From the NCBI RefSeq assembly GCF_021311115.1, contig NZ_JAJTNP010000002.1, positions 496,001 through 560,000 of the forward strand: a DNA stretch of 64,000 nucleotides. Reading direction: 5' to 3'. The stretch's first letter is position 1; every line of letters begins with the position of its first letter. A program made the position numbers and the translations under genes. Under the pieces are notes generated by a model, which was given only the letters and a program-made list of their open reading frames with translations, did no database searches and was not told the origin of the DNA. The DNA is from Chryseobacterium gwangjuense (GTDB lineage: Bacteria > Bacteroidota > Bacteroidia > Flavobacteriales > Weeksellaceae). Shown here piece by piece: positions 8,293 to 17,931 of this stretch.

Positions 8293-8667
8293 ATGGCTGT
8301 TTCATTTGAAAATTTCCCAATTTATAAAAAGGCAATTTCATTTACAGTCAAAGTTTTTAAAATTCTTGATATTGAAAATTTGCAAAAAGAATTTTCACTC
8401 AAAGATCAACTAAAAAGAGCGACTTTATCAATAACTAATAATATTGCAGAAGGCTCAGAATATGGAAGTAATAAACAATTTATCAAATTTCTTTGGATCG
8501 CAAAAGGAAGCTGCGCTGAAGTAAGAAGTATGTTATTTGTTTTATACAGTTTAGAGAAAATCAATGATGAGACTTTCAATACACTTAATAATGAGTGTCT
8601 GGAAATAACAAAAGAGATTTATCATTTTATAAAATATCTTGAAAAGAGCACTTTAGACGCTAAGTAA
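8293..8667 (+). CDS. Four-helix-bundle protein (S23/IVS type) inside the suf cluster
   Basis: The 124-aa product matches the four helix bundle family (23S rRNA intervening-sequence protein, S23). Visible family features are the N-terminal SFENFPIYKKAISFTVKVFKI, the central LKDQLKRATLSITNNIAEGSEYGSNKQFIKFLWIAKGSCAEVRSML, and a C-terminal helix. In several bacteria such ORFs lie in rRNA intervening sequences with complementary ends, and the avd gene of diversity-generating retroelements is related; no reverse transcriptase is present here. The gene splits sufA from sufB, and a 20-bp inverted repeat brackets it, so it looks like an inserted module. Function unknown. Confidence 0.85.
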   Translation: MAVSFENFPIYKKAISFTVKVFKILDIENLQKEFSLKDQLKRATLSITNNIAEGSEYGSNKQFIKFLWIAKGSCAEVRSMLFVLYSLEKINDETFNTLNNECLEITKEIYHFIKYLEKSTLDAK

Positions 8668-8673
8668 TATCTA

Positions 8674-8693
8674 AATTTCTTAATCTCTGAATC
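8674..8693 (+). repeat. Right arm of inverted repeat bracketing the four-helix-bundle gene
   Basis: AATTTCTTAATCTCTGAATC starts 7 bases after the four-helix-bundle stop codon and ends 12 bases before the sufB start. It complements 8261-8280 over all 20 positions with one G-U pair. Confidence 0.8.
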
Positions 8694-8705
8694 TCTTAAT
8701 AAATT

Positions 8706-10154
8706 ATGAGTAAATATACTGAAGACGATCTAAGAGTCGATCTAGAAAATAAAAAATATGAATTCGGTTGGGAAACAAAAATCGATTACGAAGATTTCCC
8801 GACGGGTTTGAATGAAGACATCGTCCGTGCAATTTCTGCTAAAAAAGAAGAGCCGGAATGGATGACTGAATGGCGTTTGGAATCTTTCAGAATCTGGTTG
8901 AAAATGGTGGAGCCGGAATGGGCAAACATTAAATATGAAAAACCGGATTTTCAGGCGATTAAATATTATGCCGCTCCAAAAGCAAAACCTGAGCTGGAAA
9001 GCCTGGATCAGGTAGATCCTGAATTATTGAAGACTTTTGAAAAATTAGGAATCAATATCGAGGAACAAAAAAGACTTTCGGGAGTTGCGGTTGATATCGT
9101 AATAGACTCTGTTTCTGTGAAAACAACTTTCCAGGAAACATTGATGGAAAAAGGAATTATTTTCTGTTCTATCTCTGAAGCAATCAAAAACCATCCTGAC
9201 TTAGTAAGAAAATATCTTGGAAAAGTAGTTCCAAGAGGAGATAATTTCTATTCAGCATTGAACTCTGCAGTTTTCTCTGACGGAAGTTTCTGTTATATTC
9301 CAAAAGGAGTAAGATGTCCGATGGAATTATCAACGTATTTCCGTATCAATCAGGCAGGAACAGGTCAGTTTGAAAGAACACTTGTCATTGCTGATGAAGG
9401 AAGTTATGTTTCTTATTTGGAAGGTTGTACAGCGCCGTCGAGAGATGAAAATCAGCTTCACGCAGCTGTGGTTGAGCTGATTGCCATGGATAATGCGGAA
9501 ATTAAATATTCAACGGTACAAAACTGGTATCCTGGAAATGAAGAAGGAAAAGGCGGAGTTTTCAATTTCGTAACGAAAAGAGGGCTTTGCGAAAAGAATG
9601 CGAAAATCTCTTGGACACAGGTTGAAACTGGTTCTGCAGTAACTTGGAAATATCCTTCATGTATTTTGAAAGGGGATAACTCGGTTGGAGAATTTTATTC
9701 AATCGCGGTAACCAACAATCACCAGTATGCAGATACAGGAACAAAGATGATCCATATCGGAAAGAATACAAAATCTACCATTATTTCTAAAGGTATTTCT
9801 GCCGGAAAATCTCAAAACTCATACAGAGGTCTGGTAAAAGTAATGCCTACTGCAAAAGGAGCGAGAAATTTCTCTCAGTGTGACTCTTTATTGATGGGTA
9901 ACGAATGTGGTGCACATACTTTCCCTTACATCGAAATTAAAGATCCTACGGCACAATTGGAGCACGAAGCAACGACTTCAAAAATCGGTGAAGACCAGAT
10001 TTTTTACTGTAACCAAAGAGGAATCGATACGGAAAGAGCAATTGCTTTGATCGTAAACGGTTTCAGTAAAGAAGTTTTAAATAAATTACCAATGGAATTT
10101 GCTATTGAAGCTCAGAAATTACTTGAGATTTCTTTAGAAGGTTCTGTAGGATAA
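8706..10154 (+). CDS. sufB: Fe-S cluster assembly protein SufB
   Basis: SufB is the scaffold subunit of the SufBC2D complex on which Fe-S clusters are built in the cytoplasm. The 482-aa length is normal. Family landmarks are [46 protein letters not shown] in the beta-helix core, the VFNFVTKRG strand, and the C-terminal [18 protein letters not shown] segment with the preceding [17 protein letters not shown]. The start [32 protein letters not shown] agrees with Bacteroidetes homologues. It is separated from sufC by 141 bases with no gene. Confidence 0.97.
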   Translation: MSKYTEDDLRVDLENKKYEFGWETKIDYEDFPTGLNEDIVRAISAKKEEPEWMTEWRLESFRIWLKMVEPEWANIKYEKPDFQAIKYYAAPKAKPELESLDQVDPELLKTFEKLGINIEEQKRLSGVAVDIVIDSVSVKTTFQETLMEKGIIFCSISEAIKNHPDLVRKYLGKVVPRGDNFYSALNSAVFSDGSFCYIPKGVRCPMELSTYFRINQAGTGQFERTLVIADEGSYVSYLEGCTAPSRDENQLHAAVVELIAMDNAEIKYSTVQNWYPGNEEGKGGVFNFVTKRGLCEKNAKISWTQVETGSAVTWKYPSCILKGDNSVGEFYSIAVTNNHQYADTGTKMIHIGKNTKSTIISKGISAGKSQNSYRGLVKVMPTAKGARNFSQCDSLLMGNECGAHTFPYIEIKDPTAQLEHEATTSKIGEDQIFYCNQRGIDTERAIALIVNGFSKEVLNKLPMEFAIEAQKLLEISLEGSVG

Positions 10155-10295
10155 TCTTAGTTTATTGAAAAGGAAAATTAAGATTAAAAAAAATAAAAAT
10201 AATATTTCATTCGCTAGCGTTAATGCCTTTGTTAATTGTAGTTTAGTGTTACAAAGGATGTACTCAAAGTTTGACCTTGCGATAAATTTGAATGT

Positions 10296-11039
10296 ATGTT
10301 AAATATAAAAAACTTGCACGCCAAAATTGAAGATGGCGCAGAAATTTTAAAAGGTATCAATCTTGAAATAAAACCAGGTGAAGTTCACGCTATCATGGGA
10401 CCGAACGGAGCTGGTAAATCTACTCTTTCTTCTGTGATCGCAGGAAAAGAAGATTATGAGGTTACAGACGGAGAAATCATTTTCAGAGGTGAGGATATCA
10501 TCGAAGATGCTCCTGAAGAAAGAGCTCACAAAGGTATTTTCCTTTCTTTCCAATATCCGGTAGAAATTCCGGGAGTTTCTGTAACGAACTTCATCAAAGC
10601 AGCGATGAACGAAAACAGAAAAGCAAACGGATTAGGAGAAATGCCTGCAAAAGAAATGTTGGCTTTAATCCGTGAAAAATCTGAGCAATTAGGAATCAAA
10701 AAAGACTTCCTTTCAAGATCATTGAACGAGGGATTCTCCGGAGGTGAAAAGAAAAGAAACGAGATCTTCCAGATGATGATGCTTGATCCGAAGTTGGCTA
10801 TTCTTGATGAAACTGATTCAGGATTAGATATTGATGCGCTAAGAATCGTTGCAGACGGTGTAAATGCATTCAAAAATGAAGGAAATGCAGTTCTTTTGAT
10901 TACACACTATCAGAGATTGCTTAATTATATTCAACCGGACTTCGTTCACGTTTTGGCAAACGGAAAAATCATCAAAACTGGTGACAAATCTCTTGCTTTA
11001 GAACTTGAAGAAAAAGGATACGACTGGCTTCTTAATTAA
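10296..11039 (+). CDS. sufC: Fe-S cluster assembly ATPase SufC
   Basis: SufC is the ABC-type ATPase of the SufBCD scaffold. The 247-aa protein has Walker A (GPNGAGKST, about residues 35-43), the ABC signature FSGGEKKRNEI near residue 147, Walker B (PKLAILDETDSGLDIDAL) with the SufC-typical D-loop, and the switch His in LLITHYQRLL. A TAAATTTG box at 10283-10290 sits only 5 bases before the ATG, so a near-leaderless internal start site is possible in addition to read-through from sufB. Confidence 0.97.
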   Translation: MLNIKNLHAKIEDGAEILKGINLEIKPGEVHAIMGPNGAGKSTLSSVIAGKEDYEVTDGEIIFRGEDIIEDAPEERAHKGIFLSFQYPVEIPGVSVTNFIKAAMNENRKANGLGEMPAKEMLALIREKSEQLGIKKDFLSRSLNEGFSGGEKKRNEIFQMMMLDPKLAILDETDSGLDIDALRIVADGVNAFKNEGNAVLLITHYQRLLNYIQPDFVHVLANGKIIKTGDKSLALELEEKGYDWLLN

Positions 11040-11135
11040 GAAGAACAATTTTTAGTTAAGATGTTATCAATCCTAAACTAAAAGCAAAGCGGAAAAACCG
11101 CATTATTTTACAATATTTAAATAAATAAAGGTGTG

Positions 11136-12461
11136 ATGGCCGAAATATCAGTAATGGCTTTATACGATCAGATTGTTGAAAATCACGGTGAATTTTTGGA
11201 GAGTCTTCATCACAGATTTCTGGATGGGGATAGAAAAGCAGCTCTTCAAAGATTCGAAAACGTTGGTTTTCCGACTAAAAAAGACGAAGAATATAAATAT
11301 ACCAACCTAAAGGAGATTACTGAAAAAGGATACAACTTTTTCCCGAAAGAAAGTCACAATATCACCAAAGAGCAACTGGATCAGTTGCATTTGGGAGAAG
11401 AGAATTTTGACTGGATTACTTTCGTAAATGGTAAACTTCATAAAGAATTATCAAAAGTTTCGATTGAAAATGTTGAGTTTCTTTCATTTAATTATGCATT
11501 GAATGATGAGAAGCATAAAGATGTTTTTGATCAATATTTTAATACAATTGCTGCAGATAAATCAGCTTTCACAAACTTAAACCAGGCGTATTGCAAGTAC
11601 GGTTTCTTTTTGAAAGTTCCTAAAAATGTAGTGATTGAAAAACCAATCCACGTTTTCTACATCTCTCAGAATCAGGAAGAAAACACGTTCTACAACACGA
11701 GAAACTTATTGATCGTAGAAGAGGGGGCAAAAGTGGAAATCATTGAAAGTCACCATAACTTTGACAGCACTTATGTGTTGACCAACTCTGTGACTGAAAT
11801 TTTCACTTACCCGAACGCAAAAGCGGATTGGCATAAATTACAAAACGATAACGATACTTCTTATTTAATTGACAACACTTTCGCAAAACAGGAAAAAGAC
11901 AGTTTAACGACTGTAAACACATTCTCTTTCGGAGGTAAATTGGTAAGAAATAACTTAGATTTCATTCAAAACGGATCGAATATCAATTCATTCATGAACG
12001 GAATTACCATTATCGGTAAAGATCAATTGGTAGATCACCATACGGCGGTTCACCACAATCAGCCGAATTGTGAAAGTTATCAGAATTACAAAGGAATTTT
12101 CGACGGAAAATCTCATGGAGTTTTCAACGGAAAAGTTTTTGTAGATAAAATTGCTCAAAAAACAAATGCTTATCAGCAAAATAATAACGTTTTATTGAGC
12201 GAAGGTGCAACCATTGATACAAAACCTCAGCTGGAGATTTTTGCAGATGATGTGAAGTGTTCTCACGGTTGTACGGTTGGGCAGTTGAACGAAGATGCAT
12301 TATTCTACTTGAGAGCAAGAGGGATTTCTAAAAAAGAAGCTCAGGCGTTGCTTTTATATGCTTTCGCCAACGATGCGATGCAGAATATTGATATTGAGCC
12401 TCTAAAAGAGAAAATTTCAAAACTTTTAGCAGAGAAATTAGAAGTAGATATTGAATTTTAA
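11136..12461 (+). CDS. sufD: Fe-S cluster assembly protein SufD
   Basis: SufD is the SufB paralogue that completes the SufBC2D scaffold and helps iron entry. The 441-aa protein ends with the shared SufB/SufD region (VKCSHGCTVGQLNEDALFYLRARGISKKEAQALLLYAFANDAM), including the conserved Cys and His. I chose the ATG at 11136; a GTG lies one codon earlier and another in-frame ATG lies at 11154. The gene is 96 bases from sufC. A hairpin terminator at 12482-12510 follows, although sufS continues 135 bases on with its own promoter-like box. Confidence 0.95.
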   Translation: MAEISVMALYDQIVENHGEFLESLHHRFLDGDRKAALQRFENVGFPTKKDEEYKYTNLKEITEKGYNFFPKESHNITKEQLDQLHLGEENFDWITFVNGKLHKELSKVSIENVEFLSFNYALNDEKHKDVFDQYFNTIAADKSAFTNLNQAYCKYGFFLKVPKNVVIEKPIHVFYISQNQEENTFYNTRNLLIVEEGAKVEIIESHHNFDSTYVLTNSVTEIFTYPNAKADWHKLQNDNDTSYLIDNTFAKQEKDSLTTVNTFSFGGKLVRNNLDFIQNGSNINSFMNGITIIGKDQLVDHHTAVHHNQPNCESYQNYKGIFDGKSHGVFNGKVFVDKIAQKTNAYQQNNNVLLSEGATIDTKPQLEIFADDVKCSHGCTVGQLNEDALFYLRARGISKKEAQALLLYAFANDAMQNIDIEPLKEKISKLLAEKLEVDIEF

Positions 12462-12481
12462 TCAATCTATTGGATAATATA

Positions 12482-12510
12482 AAAAAGCACTTCAAATCGA
12501 GGTGCTTTTT
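12482..12510 (+). terminator. Terminator after sufD
   Basis: AAAAAGCACTTC and GAGGTGCTTTTT form a 12-bp stem with one G-U pair and a 5-base loop, ending in a T run. Confidence 0.75.
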
Positions 12511-12546
12511 GCTTTTCTTTAACAGCAAGTATTAATAAAAAAGCCG

Positions 12547-12554
12547 TAAATTTG
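12547..12554 (+). promoter_or_regulatory. -7 box for sufS
   Basis: TAAATTTG lies 42 bases before the sufS ATG and after the sufD terminator, so sufS may be separately transcribed. Confidence 0.45.
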
Positions 12555-12596
12555 AAGAGTTCTAAATAAGAACGTTTTAATTTAAAATTTTAATAA

Positions 12597-13817
12597 ATGT
12601 TTGACATTCAGGAAATCAGAAGTCAGTTTTCTATATTAGATCAGAAGGTGAATGGTAAACCATTGGTTTACTTAGACAATGCGGCAACCTCTCAGAAACC
12701 CAATTCGGTTTTAGAAGTTTGGAATACATATTATACAGAGATCAATGCTAATGTACATAGAGGAATTCATACATTAAGTCAGTTAGCGACTGAAGAAATG
12801 GAGCTTTCGAGAAGAAAAATCCAGAAGTTCATCAATGCTAAACATGATTTTGAAGTTATTTTCACGAAAGGAACTACAGAAGGACTGAACCTCATCTCTT
12901 ATATTTTAACTCAAAAACTAAAAAAAGACGATGAAATAATCATCTCTTATCTTGAACATCACTCGAATATTGTTCCGTGGCAATTGCTTTGTGAAAGAAC
13001 AGGAGCTAAATTAAGAGTTATTCCTATCGATGAAAACGGAATTCTTCAGCTAGATAAATTAGATGAGTTTTTAAGTGAGAAAACGAAGGTTGTTTCGGTA
13101 AATCAGGTTTCAAATGCTTTGGGGATTGTAAACCCGATTGAAGAAATTATTGCAAAAACAAGAGCACATTCAAATGCTTATATCGTAATCGACGGAGCTC
13201 AGTCTGCACCGCATTTTACAATTGATGTTCAGAAATTAGACTGCGATTTCTTTGTGTTTTCAGGCCATAAAATGTATGCTCCGATGGGAACGGGTATTTT
13301 GTATGGAAAGCAAGAAGTTTTGGAAGATCTGCCGCCGTTTCACGGAGGAGGAGAGATGATTGCTACGTGTTCTTTTGATGGAACAACTTATGCGGGACTT
13401 CCATTTAAGTTTGAAGCAGGAACACCCAATGTAGGAGGGAATATTGCTTTGGGAGCTGCTGTTGATTTTATTCAGAAAGTAGGGCAGGAGAATCTTCAGA
13501 ATCATGAAAATGCTTTGCTGGAATATGCTCAAAAACAGCTTTTGGAAATCGAAGGACTGAAAGTATATGGTGAAAAAGCTCACAGAACTGGTGTTGTTTC
13601 TTTTAATCTTGAAGGAGTAGGGATTTCTTCCGATGTAGGAATGATTCTCGATAAAATGGGAATTGCTGTAAGAACGGGACACCATTGTACACAGCCTATC
13701 ATGAATTTCTTTAATATTGCAGGAACGGTGAGAGCCAGCTTTGCAGTTTATAATACGTTCAATGAGATTGATGCTCTTGTAGAAGGGGTTAAAAAGGCGC
13801 AACGAATGCTAAGCTAA
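12597..13817 (+). CDS. sufS: Cysteine desulfurase SufS
   Basis: SufS is the PLP enzyme that releases sulfur from cysteine for cluster assembly. The 406-aa protein shows the group II cysteine-desulfurase pattern: GKPLVYLDNAATSQKP at the N-terminus, VIDGAQSAPH (PLP-contacting Asp), the Schiff-base Lys in FFVFSGHKMYAPMGTGILYG, and the active-site Cys in AVRTGHHCTQPIMNFF near residue 365. No sufE or sufU follows in this cluster; the next gene is unrelated, so the sulfur-transfer partner must be elsewhere. A strong terminator lies at 13839-13873. Confidence 0.96.
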   Translation: MFDIQEIRSQFSILDQKVNGKPLVYLDNAATSQKPNSVLEVWNTYYTEINANVHRGIHTLSQLATEEMELSRRKIQKFINAKHDFEVIFTKGTTEGLNLISYILTQKLKKDDEIIISYLEHHSNIVPWQLLCERTGAKLRVIPIDENGILQLDKLDEFLSEKTKVVSVNQVSNALGIVNPIEEIIAKTRAHSNAYIVIDGAQSAPHFTIDVQKLDCDFFVFSGHKMYAPMGTGILYGKQEVLEDLPPFHGGGEMIATCSFDGTTYAGLPFKFEAGTPNVGGNIALGAAVDFIQKVGQENLQNHENALLEYAQKQLLEIEGLKVYGEKAHRTGVVSFNLEGVGISSDVGMILDKMGIAVRTGHHCTQPIMNFFNIAGTVRASFAVYNTFNEIDALVEGVKKAQRMLS

Positions 13818-13838
13818 TGCTTTGAAAAAATAAATTAT

Positions 13839-13873
13839 AAAAAGCACTTTCAAAATATGAAAGTGCTTTTTTT
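13839..13873 (+). terminator. Terminator after sufS
   Basis: A 14-bp perfect stem (AAAAAGCACTTTCA) with a 5-base loop runs into seven T residues, 22 bases after the sufS stop codon. Confidence 0.85.
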
Positions 13874-13963
13874 GTAACATATTTGAAATGAATAAATTAT
13901 GTAATTTTTTACGTCGTTGGTATAAAATAATTCATTAAATTTATTCTACCTTAAAATGTTACC

Positions 13964-14779
13964 ATGAAACAACAATTACTTTTCTTTTTGTTAGCTTGTG
14001 GAATATCTAATGCACAGGTGTTTTCAGAGAATTTTAATGGAGGTTCTATGCCTTCAGGATGGACGGTCAACAATCCGGATACTACGTATAATTGGGGAGT
14101 AGGCAGTCAGTCAGGTTTTGCAACTTTTCCAAGTGGTGCTGCTTTTTTCGATGATGATGATGCAGGTCCTACAAGTATTAACTCTAATGCAAGATTAGTA
14201 TCTCCGGTTATCAATCTTGTTGGGGTGGCAAGCCCAAAATTATCATTTAAATATGCTAATATGATCTATGATCTGGATTCCACCGTAAAAGTCGAGGCTT
14301 TCAACGGGACTTCCTGGGTTCAGGTGTTCAGTTCTTCGGGAGATTCAGGACAATGGGGAATTGACTTTAATACTTTTATGTATATTGTTGAGGCTTATGA
14401 CAATGCTATAAACATCGACTTGACACCCTATAAAAATGCCAATTTTCAGCTTAGATTTGTATACAATGATGCTGGAGATTATTCTTATGGAGTGGCAATT
14501 GATGATGTAACGATTACAAACGCAGCGTTAGCGACTTCTGATATTTCTGTTGAAGCTAAACTCCAGATCTATCCGAACCCTGTAAAAGACAACCTTTACA
14601 TCAGGTCTGATCTAAAGCCTAATTCGAAAGTTTCTGTAGTTGATATGTCCGGAAAACTGGTGAAAACATTCACAGGAAAATCAGGATCATACAACCTATC
14701 TGATCTTCCGAAGGGAACTTATATAATTCTTATAGATGAAGATAAAGAAGTGATTAGAAGAAAAATTATCAAACAATAA
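13964..14779 (+). CDS. T9SS-exported protein with choice-of-anchor J-like domain
   Basis: The 271-aa protein has a signal peptide (MKQQLLFFLLACGISNAQ), then a beta-sandwich region starting VFSENFNGGSMPSGWTVNN and containing ARLVSPVINLVGVASPKLSFKY, the pattern of choice-of-anchor J/cleaved-adhesin domains. The last 70 residues (IYPNPVKDNLYIRS, then DMSGKLVKTF, SGSYNLSDLPKGTYIILI) are a type A sorting domain for the type IX secretion system. It is therefore exported across the outer membrane and either released or surface-bound. Its target is unknown, and no protease or glycosidase active site was seen. Confidence 0.85.
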   Translation: MKQQLLFFLLACGISNAQVFSENFNGGSMPSGWTVNNPDTTYNWGVGSQSGFATFPSGAAFFDDDDAGPTSINSNARLVSPVINLVGVASPKLSFKYANMIYDLDSTVKVEAFNGTSWVQVFSSSGDSGQWGIDFNTFMYIVEAYDNAINIDLTPYKNANFQLRFVYNDAGDYSYGVAIDDVTITNAALATSDISVEAKLQIYPNPVKDNLYIRSDLKPNSKVSVVDMSGKLVKTFTGKSGSYNLSDLPKGTYIILIDEDKEVIRRKIIKQ

Positions 14780-14840
14780 TTAACAAGGCTCCTGTAACAA
14801 GGAACTGTGTCTTTTTTTTAATAAAAGATTATTTTATAGA

Positions 14841-14871
14841 AAAATCCCTTTCAACAACTGAAAGGGATTTT
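14841..14871. terminator. Bidirectional terminator
   Basis: AAAATCCCTTTCA and its exact complement flank a 5-base loop between the convergent T9SS gene and hemE. Confidence 0.85.
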
Positions 14872-14904
14872 AATTTATTTTAAAACAGAAAAAATCTGAG
14901 AGAA

Positions 14905-15942
14905 TTAAAACTGGGTTGTCGGTTTCCAATCTACTACCGCTCTGATGAACGCTTCTGCATTTTCTACAGGAATATTAGGCAAAATACCATGCCCTAAGTT
15001 CGCAATATATCTGTCTTTGCCAAAACGGTTGATCATTTCAGTCACCATTTTTTTAATGGTTTCAGGCGTAGAATGTAATCTTGCAGGATCAAAATTTCCC
15101 TGAAGAGTCATGGTGTGATTCGTCATTGTTCTTGCCAATTCCGGAGTAATCGTCCAGTCAACACCTAAAGCTGAAACTTTAGACATCGTCATATCTTCCA
15201 ATGCAAACCAACATCCTTTTCCGAAAACAACCACATGAGTTAAAGGACTTAAAGCCTCAACGATCTGATTGATGTATTTCCAAGAGAATTCCTGATAATC
15301 AGCCGGAGAAAGCATTCCTCCCCAAGAATCGAAAACCTGAACAGCAGAAACACCTTTTTCCACTTTTCTCTTCAGATAAGCGATTGTAGTATCTGTAATT
15401 TTTTGAAGCAATAAATGAGCGGCCTCCGGCTGTTGGAAACAGAATGATTTAGCAATATCAAAAGCTTTACTTCCTTTTCCTTCTACACAGTAGCAAAGAA
15501 TCGTCCATGGAGAACCAGCAAAACCGATCAATGGAATTTCATTGTCTAATTTTTGTAAAGTCAGTTCAATTGCATCAAAAACGTATCCTAATGTATCATT
15601 TACATCTGGAACCACAACATTCTGAACTTGTTCCATTGTTCTGATCGGAGTATCCAACCAAGGTCCAACAGATTCTTTCATTTTAAAGTCAATTCCCATT
15701 GCCTGTGGAACCACCAAAATATCAGAGAACAAAATAGCGGCATCCAACGGAAATCTTCTGATAGGCTGTACAGTGATTTCAGAAGCCAATTCAGGAGTCT
15801 GACATCTTGTAAAGAAATCATATTTATCACGCAGTGCAATGAATTCCGGCAAATATCTTCCGGCTTGTCTCATCATCCAAACTGGTGGTCTTTCTACGGT
15901 TTCTCCGCGAAGTGCTTTTAAGTATAGGTCGTTCTTAATCAT
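14905..15942 (-). CDS. hemE: Uroporphyrinogen decarboxylase
   Basis: HemE decarboxylates uroporphyrinogen III to coproporphyrinogen III in heme synthesis. I start it at the ATG at 15942 ([14 protein letters not shown]), because the family motif [17 protein letters not shown] then begins at the usual distance; a longer frame runs back to 15966. The 345-aa product also shows [12 protein letters not shown], the [13 protein letters not shown] segment and GNFDPARL near the C-terminus. It is the last gene of the heme unit, 40 bases after hemD; the gap contains a short hairpin (15959-15975). Confidence 0.95.
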   Translation of the reverse strand: MIKNDLYLKALRGETVERPPVWMMRQAGRYLPEFIALRDKYDFFTRCQTPELASEITVQPIRRFPLDAAILFSDILVVPQAMGIDFKMKESVGPWLDTPIRTMEQVQNVVVPDVNDTLGYVFDAIELTLQKLDNEIPLIGFAGSPWTILCYCVEGKGSKAFDIAKSFCFQQPEAAHLLLQKITDTTIAYLKRKVEKGVSAVQVFDSWGGMLSPADYQEFSWKYINQIVEALSPLTHVVVFGKGCWFALEDMTMSKVSALGVDWTITPELARTMTNHTMTLQGNFDPARLHSTPETIKKMVTEMINRFGKDRYIANLGHGILPNIPVENAEAFIRAVVDWKPTTQF

Positions 15943-15982
15943 AATATGGTAGACTGATATTGTCAAAAAGACAATTAAATAT

Positions 15983-16666
15983 TCAATTTTTGTTTATAAT
16001 TTCCTTTTTAATCAATTTCAAAACAGAGATCAAATTATTTCCTTCTGAGGTTAAAATTGGTTTTGAAGTATACTTTCTCAATTCATTGGCTGTCGTTTCA
16101 CCAATCGAAACAAGTTGCATCTCTTCAAAGGAATTTCGATTTGCAAAACTACGAACTCCGCTCGGACTAAAAAATACACTCACATGATATTTTTCAGTTA
16201 TTAACGGATTGATTTCCTCCGTGTTGTAAACAGTGATTTTTTTATAGCTGATATTTTGTAGAGGAAGATTTTCGTCAAGCACGTCCAATGCTATGTTTCC
16301 ACAGAAATGTAAGAATTTTTCATGTTGACAGTGGCCGATTATGAATTTTGAAAGTGTGTCCGCATTTTTCAGCATTTTAAAAGTTCCAAAACCGTTTTTT
16401 CTTAATTCCCGTTTTGTTTTTTCACCGACACAATAAATTTTATTATAATTTTTTGCAGTAAAAGTTTCGTTGGGTTTAAAACCGTTTTTAAAAAAAGAAC
16501 TTACTCCTTTTGCGCTTGTAAAAATCAATGAATAATTTTTAAGGTCAAAAGGGGAGATTTTTATAGGATTTGTTTTAATTACCTCAACATAATCGACCGA
16601 AATATCCTCTCCTAATTCTTTGGATATAATAGATGGTTCTATGTTTTTGGTAAATAAAATCTTCAT
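15983..16666 (-). CDS. hemD: Uroporphyrinogen-III synthase
   Basis: HemD closes and rearranges hydroxymethylbilane into uroporphyrinogen III. The 227-aa protein is divergent, as the family usually is. Supporting segments are [50 protein letters not shown] and the C-terminal [17 protein letters not shown] followed by [15 protein letters not shown]. Its ATG overlaps the stop codon of the upstream amidase gene by one base, so translation is probably coupled. Placement among hemA, hemC and hemE strengthens the call. Confidence 0.88.
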   Translation of the reverse strand: MKILFTKNIEPSIISKELGEDISVDYVEVIKTNPIKISPFDLKNYSLIFTSAKGVSSFFKNGFKPNETFTAKNYNKIYCVGEKTKRELRKNGFGTFKMLKNADTLSKFIIGHCQHEKFLHFCGNIALDVLDENLPLQNISYKKITVYNTEEINPLITEKYHVSVFFSPSGVRSFANRNSFEEMQLVSIGETTANELRKYTSKPILTSEGNNLISVLKLIKKEIINKN

Positions 16667-17322
16667 TAAGGCTTATCTTTTAAATGTAAATCGGCGACCT
16701 GAAGTCTCACTTTGCTCATGAAATCTTTTCCCGGGTCTTCTTTTCCAGTGAAATATTTCGGATCAGATTCTTTCCACAGTTTTGAGTTTCTGAAAATACC
16801 GTATTCTGAATGGCCGATAAGATATTCGATTTTATATTTCTGAGCTAAATATCTTACCAATTGAGCATTGGCTGCAACCTGTTTTTCGGTCAGCGGTTCT
16901 TTTTTACTCCCGATGTTTTCAATTCCGATGGCGCAATAATTCAGTCCGATCGTGTGTCTTGCAAACTGAGTCGGCTCCATTAACTGGTAAATTGTACCAT
17001 CACGATCAATAATAAACTGTGAAGAAACATTTAAGGTGCTTTGTTTTTTTAGAGTGCCTCTTGCGTTTTCGAGATTGGTTTTGTTGAAATATTTGAAATT
17101 ACTTTCTACATTTCCGCCTGCTGTGTAATGCAGAATGATCATTTTAGGAACAATCGTCGGTGTTTTCTGAACCAAACCATGATGCTCTTTCAAATACTCT
17201 AAACTTAAGCGAACTCTTTCTTCAGAATAACTGATAGGCTTATTGATTATTTTCGGTTCATTTTTCTGTCCTGCAGCGAAACCTATTATCAAAATAAATA
17301 AAAAGCAAACAATATTCTTCAT
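16666..17322 (-). CDS. Exported N-acetylmuramoyl-L-alanine amidase (Amidase_2)
   Basis: The 218-aa protein has a signal peptide (MKNIVCFLFILIIGFAAG) and an Amidase_2/PGRP-type catalytic domain. The zinc ligands appear as His in MIILHYTAGG, His in FARHTIGLNYCAIGIENIG, and an Asp/Lys pair in GKEDPGKDF in place of the usual DPGxxF motif. It should cut the MurNAc-L-Ala bond of peptidoglycan in the periplasm. It lies inside the heme operon, overlapping hemD by one base and following the DUF1287 gene by 5 bases, so it is co-transcribed with heme genes although functionally unrelated. Confidence 0.88.
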   Translation of the reverse strand: MKNIVCFLFILIIGFAAGQKNEPKIINKPISYSEERVRLSLEYLKEHHGLVQKTPTIVPKMIILHYTAGGNVESNFKYFNKTNLENARGTLKKQSTLNVSSQFIIDRDGTIYQLMEPTQFARHTIGLNYCAIGIENIGSKKEPLTEKQVAANAQLVRYLAQKYKIEYLIGHSEYGIFRNSKLWKESDPKYFTGKEDPGKDFMSKVRLQVADLHLKDKP

Positions 17323-17327
17323 GATCT

Positions 17328-17909
17328 TTATTTCTGATATTGATAATGTCCGGTAATGGTAAATTTAAATAAGCAATCTTCGATAACTTGTCCACCTCCG
17401 ATATTATGAACAATTAAATATCGTTTTCCGTCCGCTGATTTTCTGTTGACCACAATACCGATGTGCGTTAAATTCCCAGGTAAAATCCAGGTTACAATAT
17501 CTCCGGGAACATACAGTTCCGGTTTTGTTTCTATAGATTTTGATTTTCCGAATTTGGCAAAGAATACTCTAAGGTTTGGAACTCTGCGGTGATCAATATT
17601 TGTATCCGGTCTTTTCAAACCCCAGTTTTTAGGATATTTTGAAAAGTGTTGCTTCATGTCTTCATGAACTTCTTTCTGAAGATCAATTCCCAGTTTTCTG
17701 TACGCTCTGATGACAACATCGGTGCAGACTCCTTTGTCCGAAGGAACATCACCGTTCGGATAGGGTATCGTAAAATAAGCAGGATCGTAAGCTACCTTAT
17801 CTTTTGTTATGTTTAAAGCGGCATCAGAAAGCTTTTGGGCAAACTGAGCTTGTGCTTTTGAAATAAAAACACAAAACAGAATGATAAGGATAGTGAGATA
17901 CTTTCTCAT
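17328..17909 (-). CDS. Exported DUF1287 protein
   Basis: This 193-aa protein has a signal peptide (ILIILFCVFISKAQAQ). It contains the DUF1287 pattern VPSDKGVCTDVVIRAYRKLGIDLQ with a Cys that would be the nucleophile, GDIVTWILPGNLTHIGIVV with a His, and a C-terminal ITGHYQY. DUF1287 resembles the NlpC/P60-type papain-like fold, so a peptidoglycan or amide hydrolase role is likely but unproven. It is followed by the amidase gene, and the pair may act together on cell-wall material. The gap to hemC is 22 bases. Confidence 0.8.
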   Translation of the reverse strand: MRKYLTILIILFCVFISKAQAQFAQKLSDAALNITKDKVAYDPAYFTIPYPNGDVPSDKGVCTDVVIRAYRKLGIDLQKEVHEDMKQHFSKYPKNWGLKRPDTNIDHRRVPNLRVFFAKFGKSKSIETKPELYVPGDIVTWILPGNLTHIGIVVNRKSADGKRYLIVHNIGGGQVIEDCLFKFTITGHYQYQK

Positions 17910-17931
17910 TATTGGGGAAATTTAGAATCAA

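Noticed and set aside
8293..8667. Avd accessory gene of a diversity-generating retroelement
   Set aside because: No reverse transcriptase, template repeat or variable repeat is nearby.
15959..15975. ATTGTC-AAAAA-GACAAT palindrome as another operator
   Set aside because: Half-sites are in the reverse order from the island motif and it lies between hemD and hemE without a promoter box; a small intercistronic hairpin is more likely.
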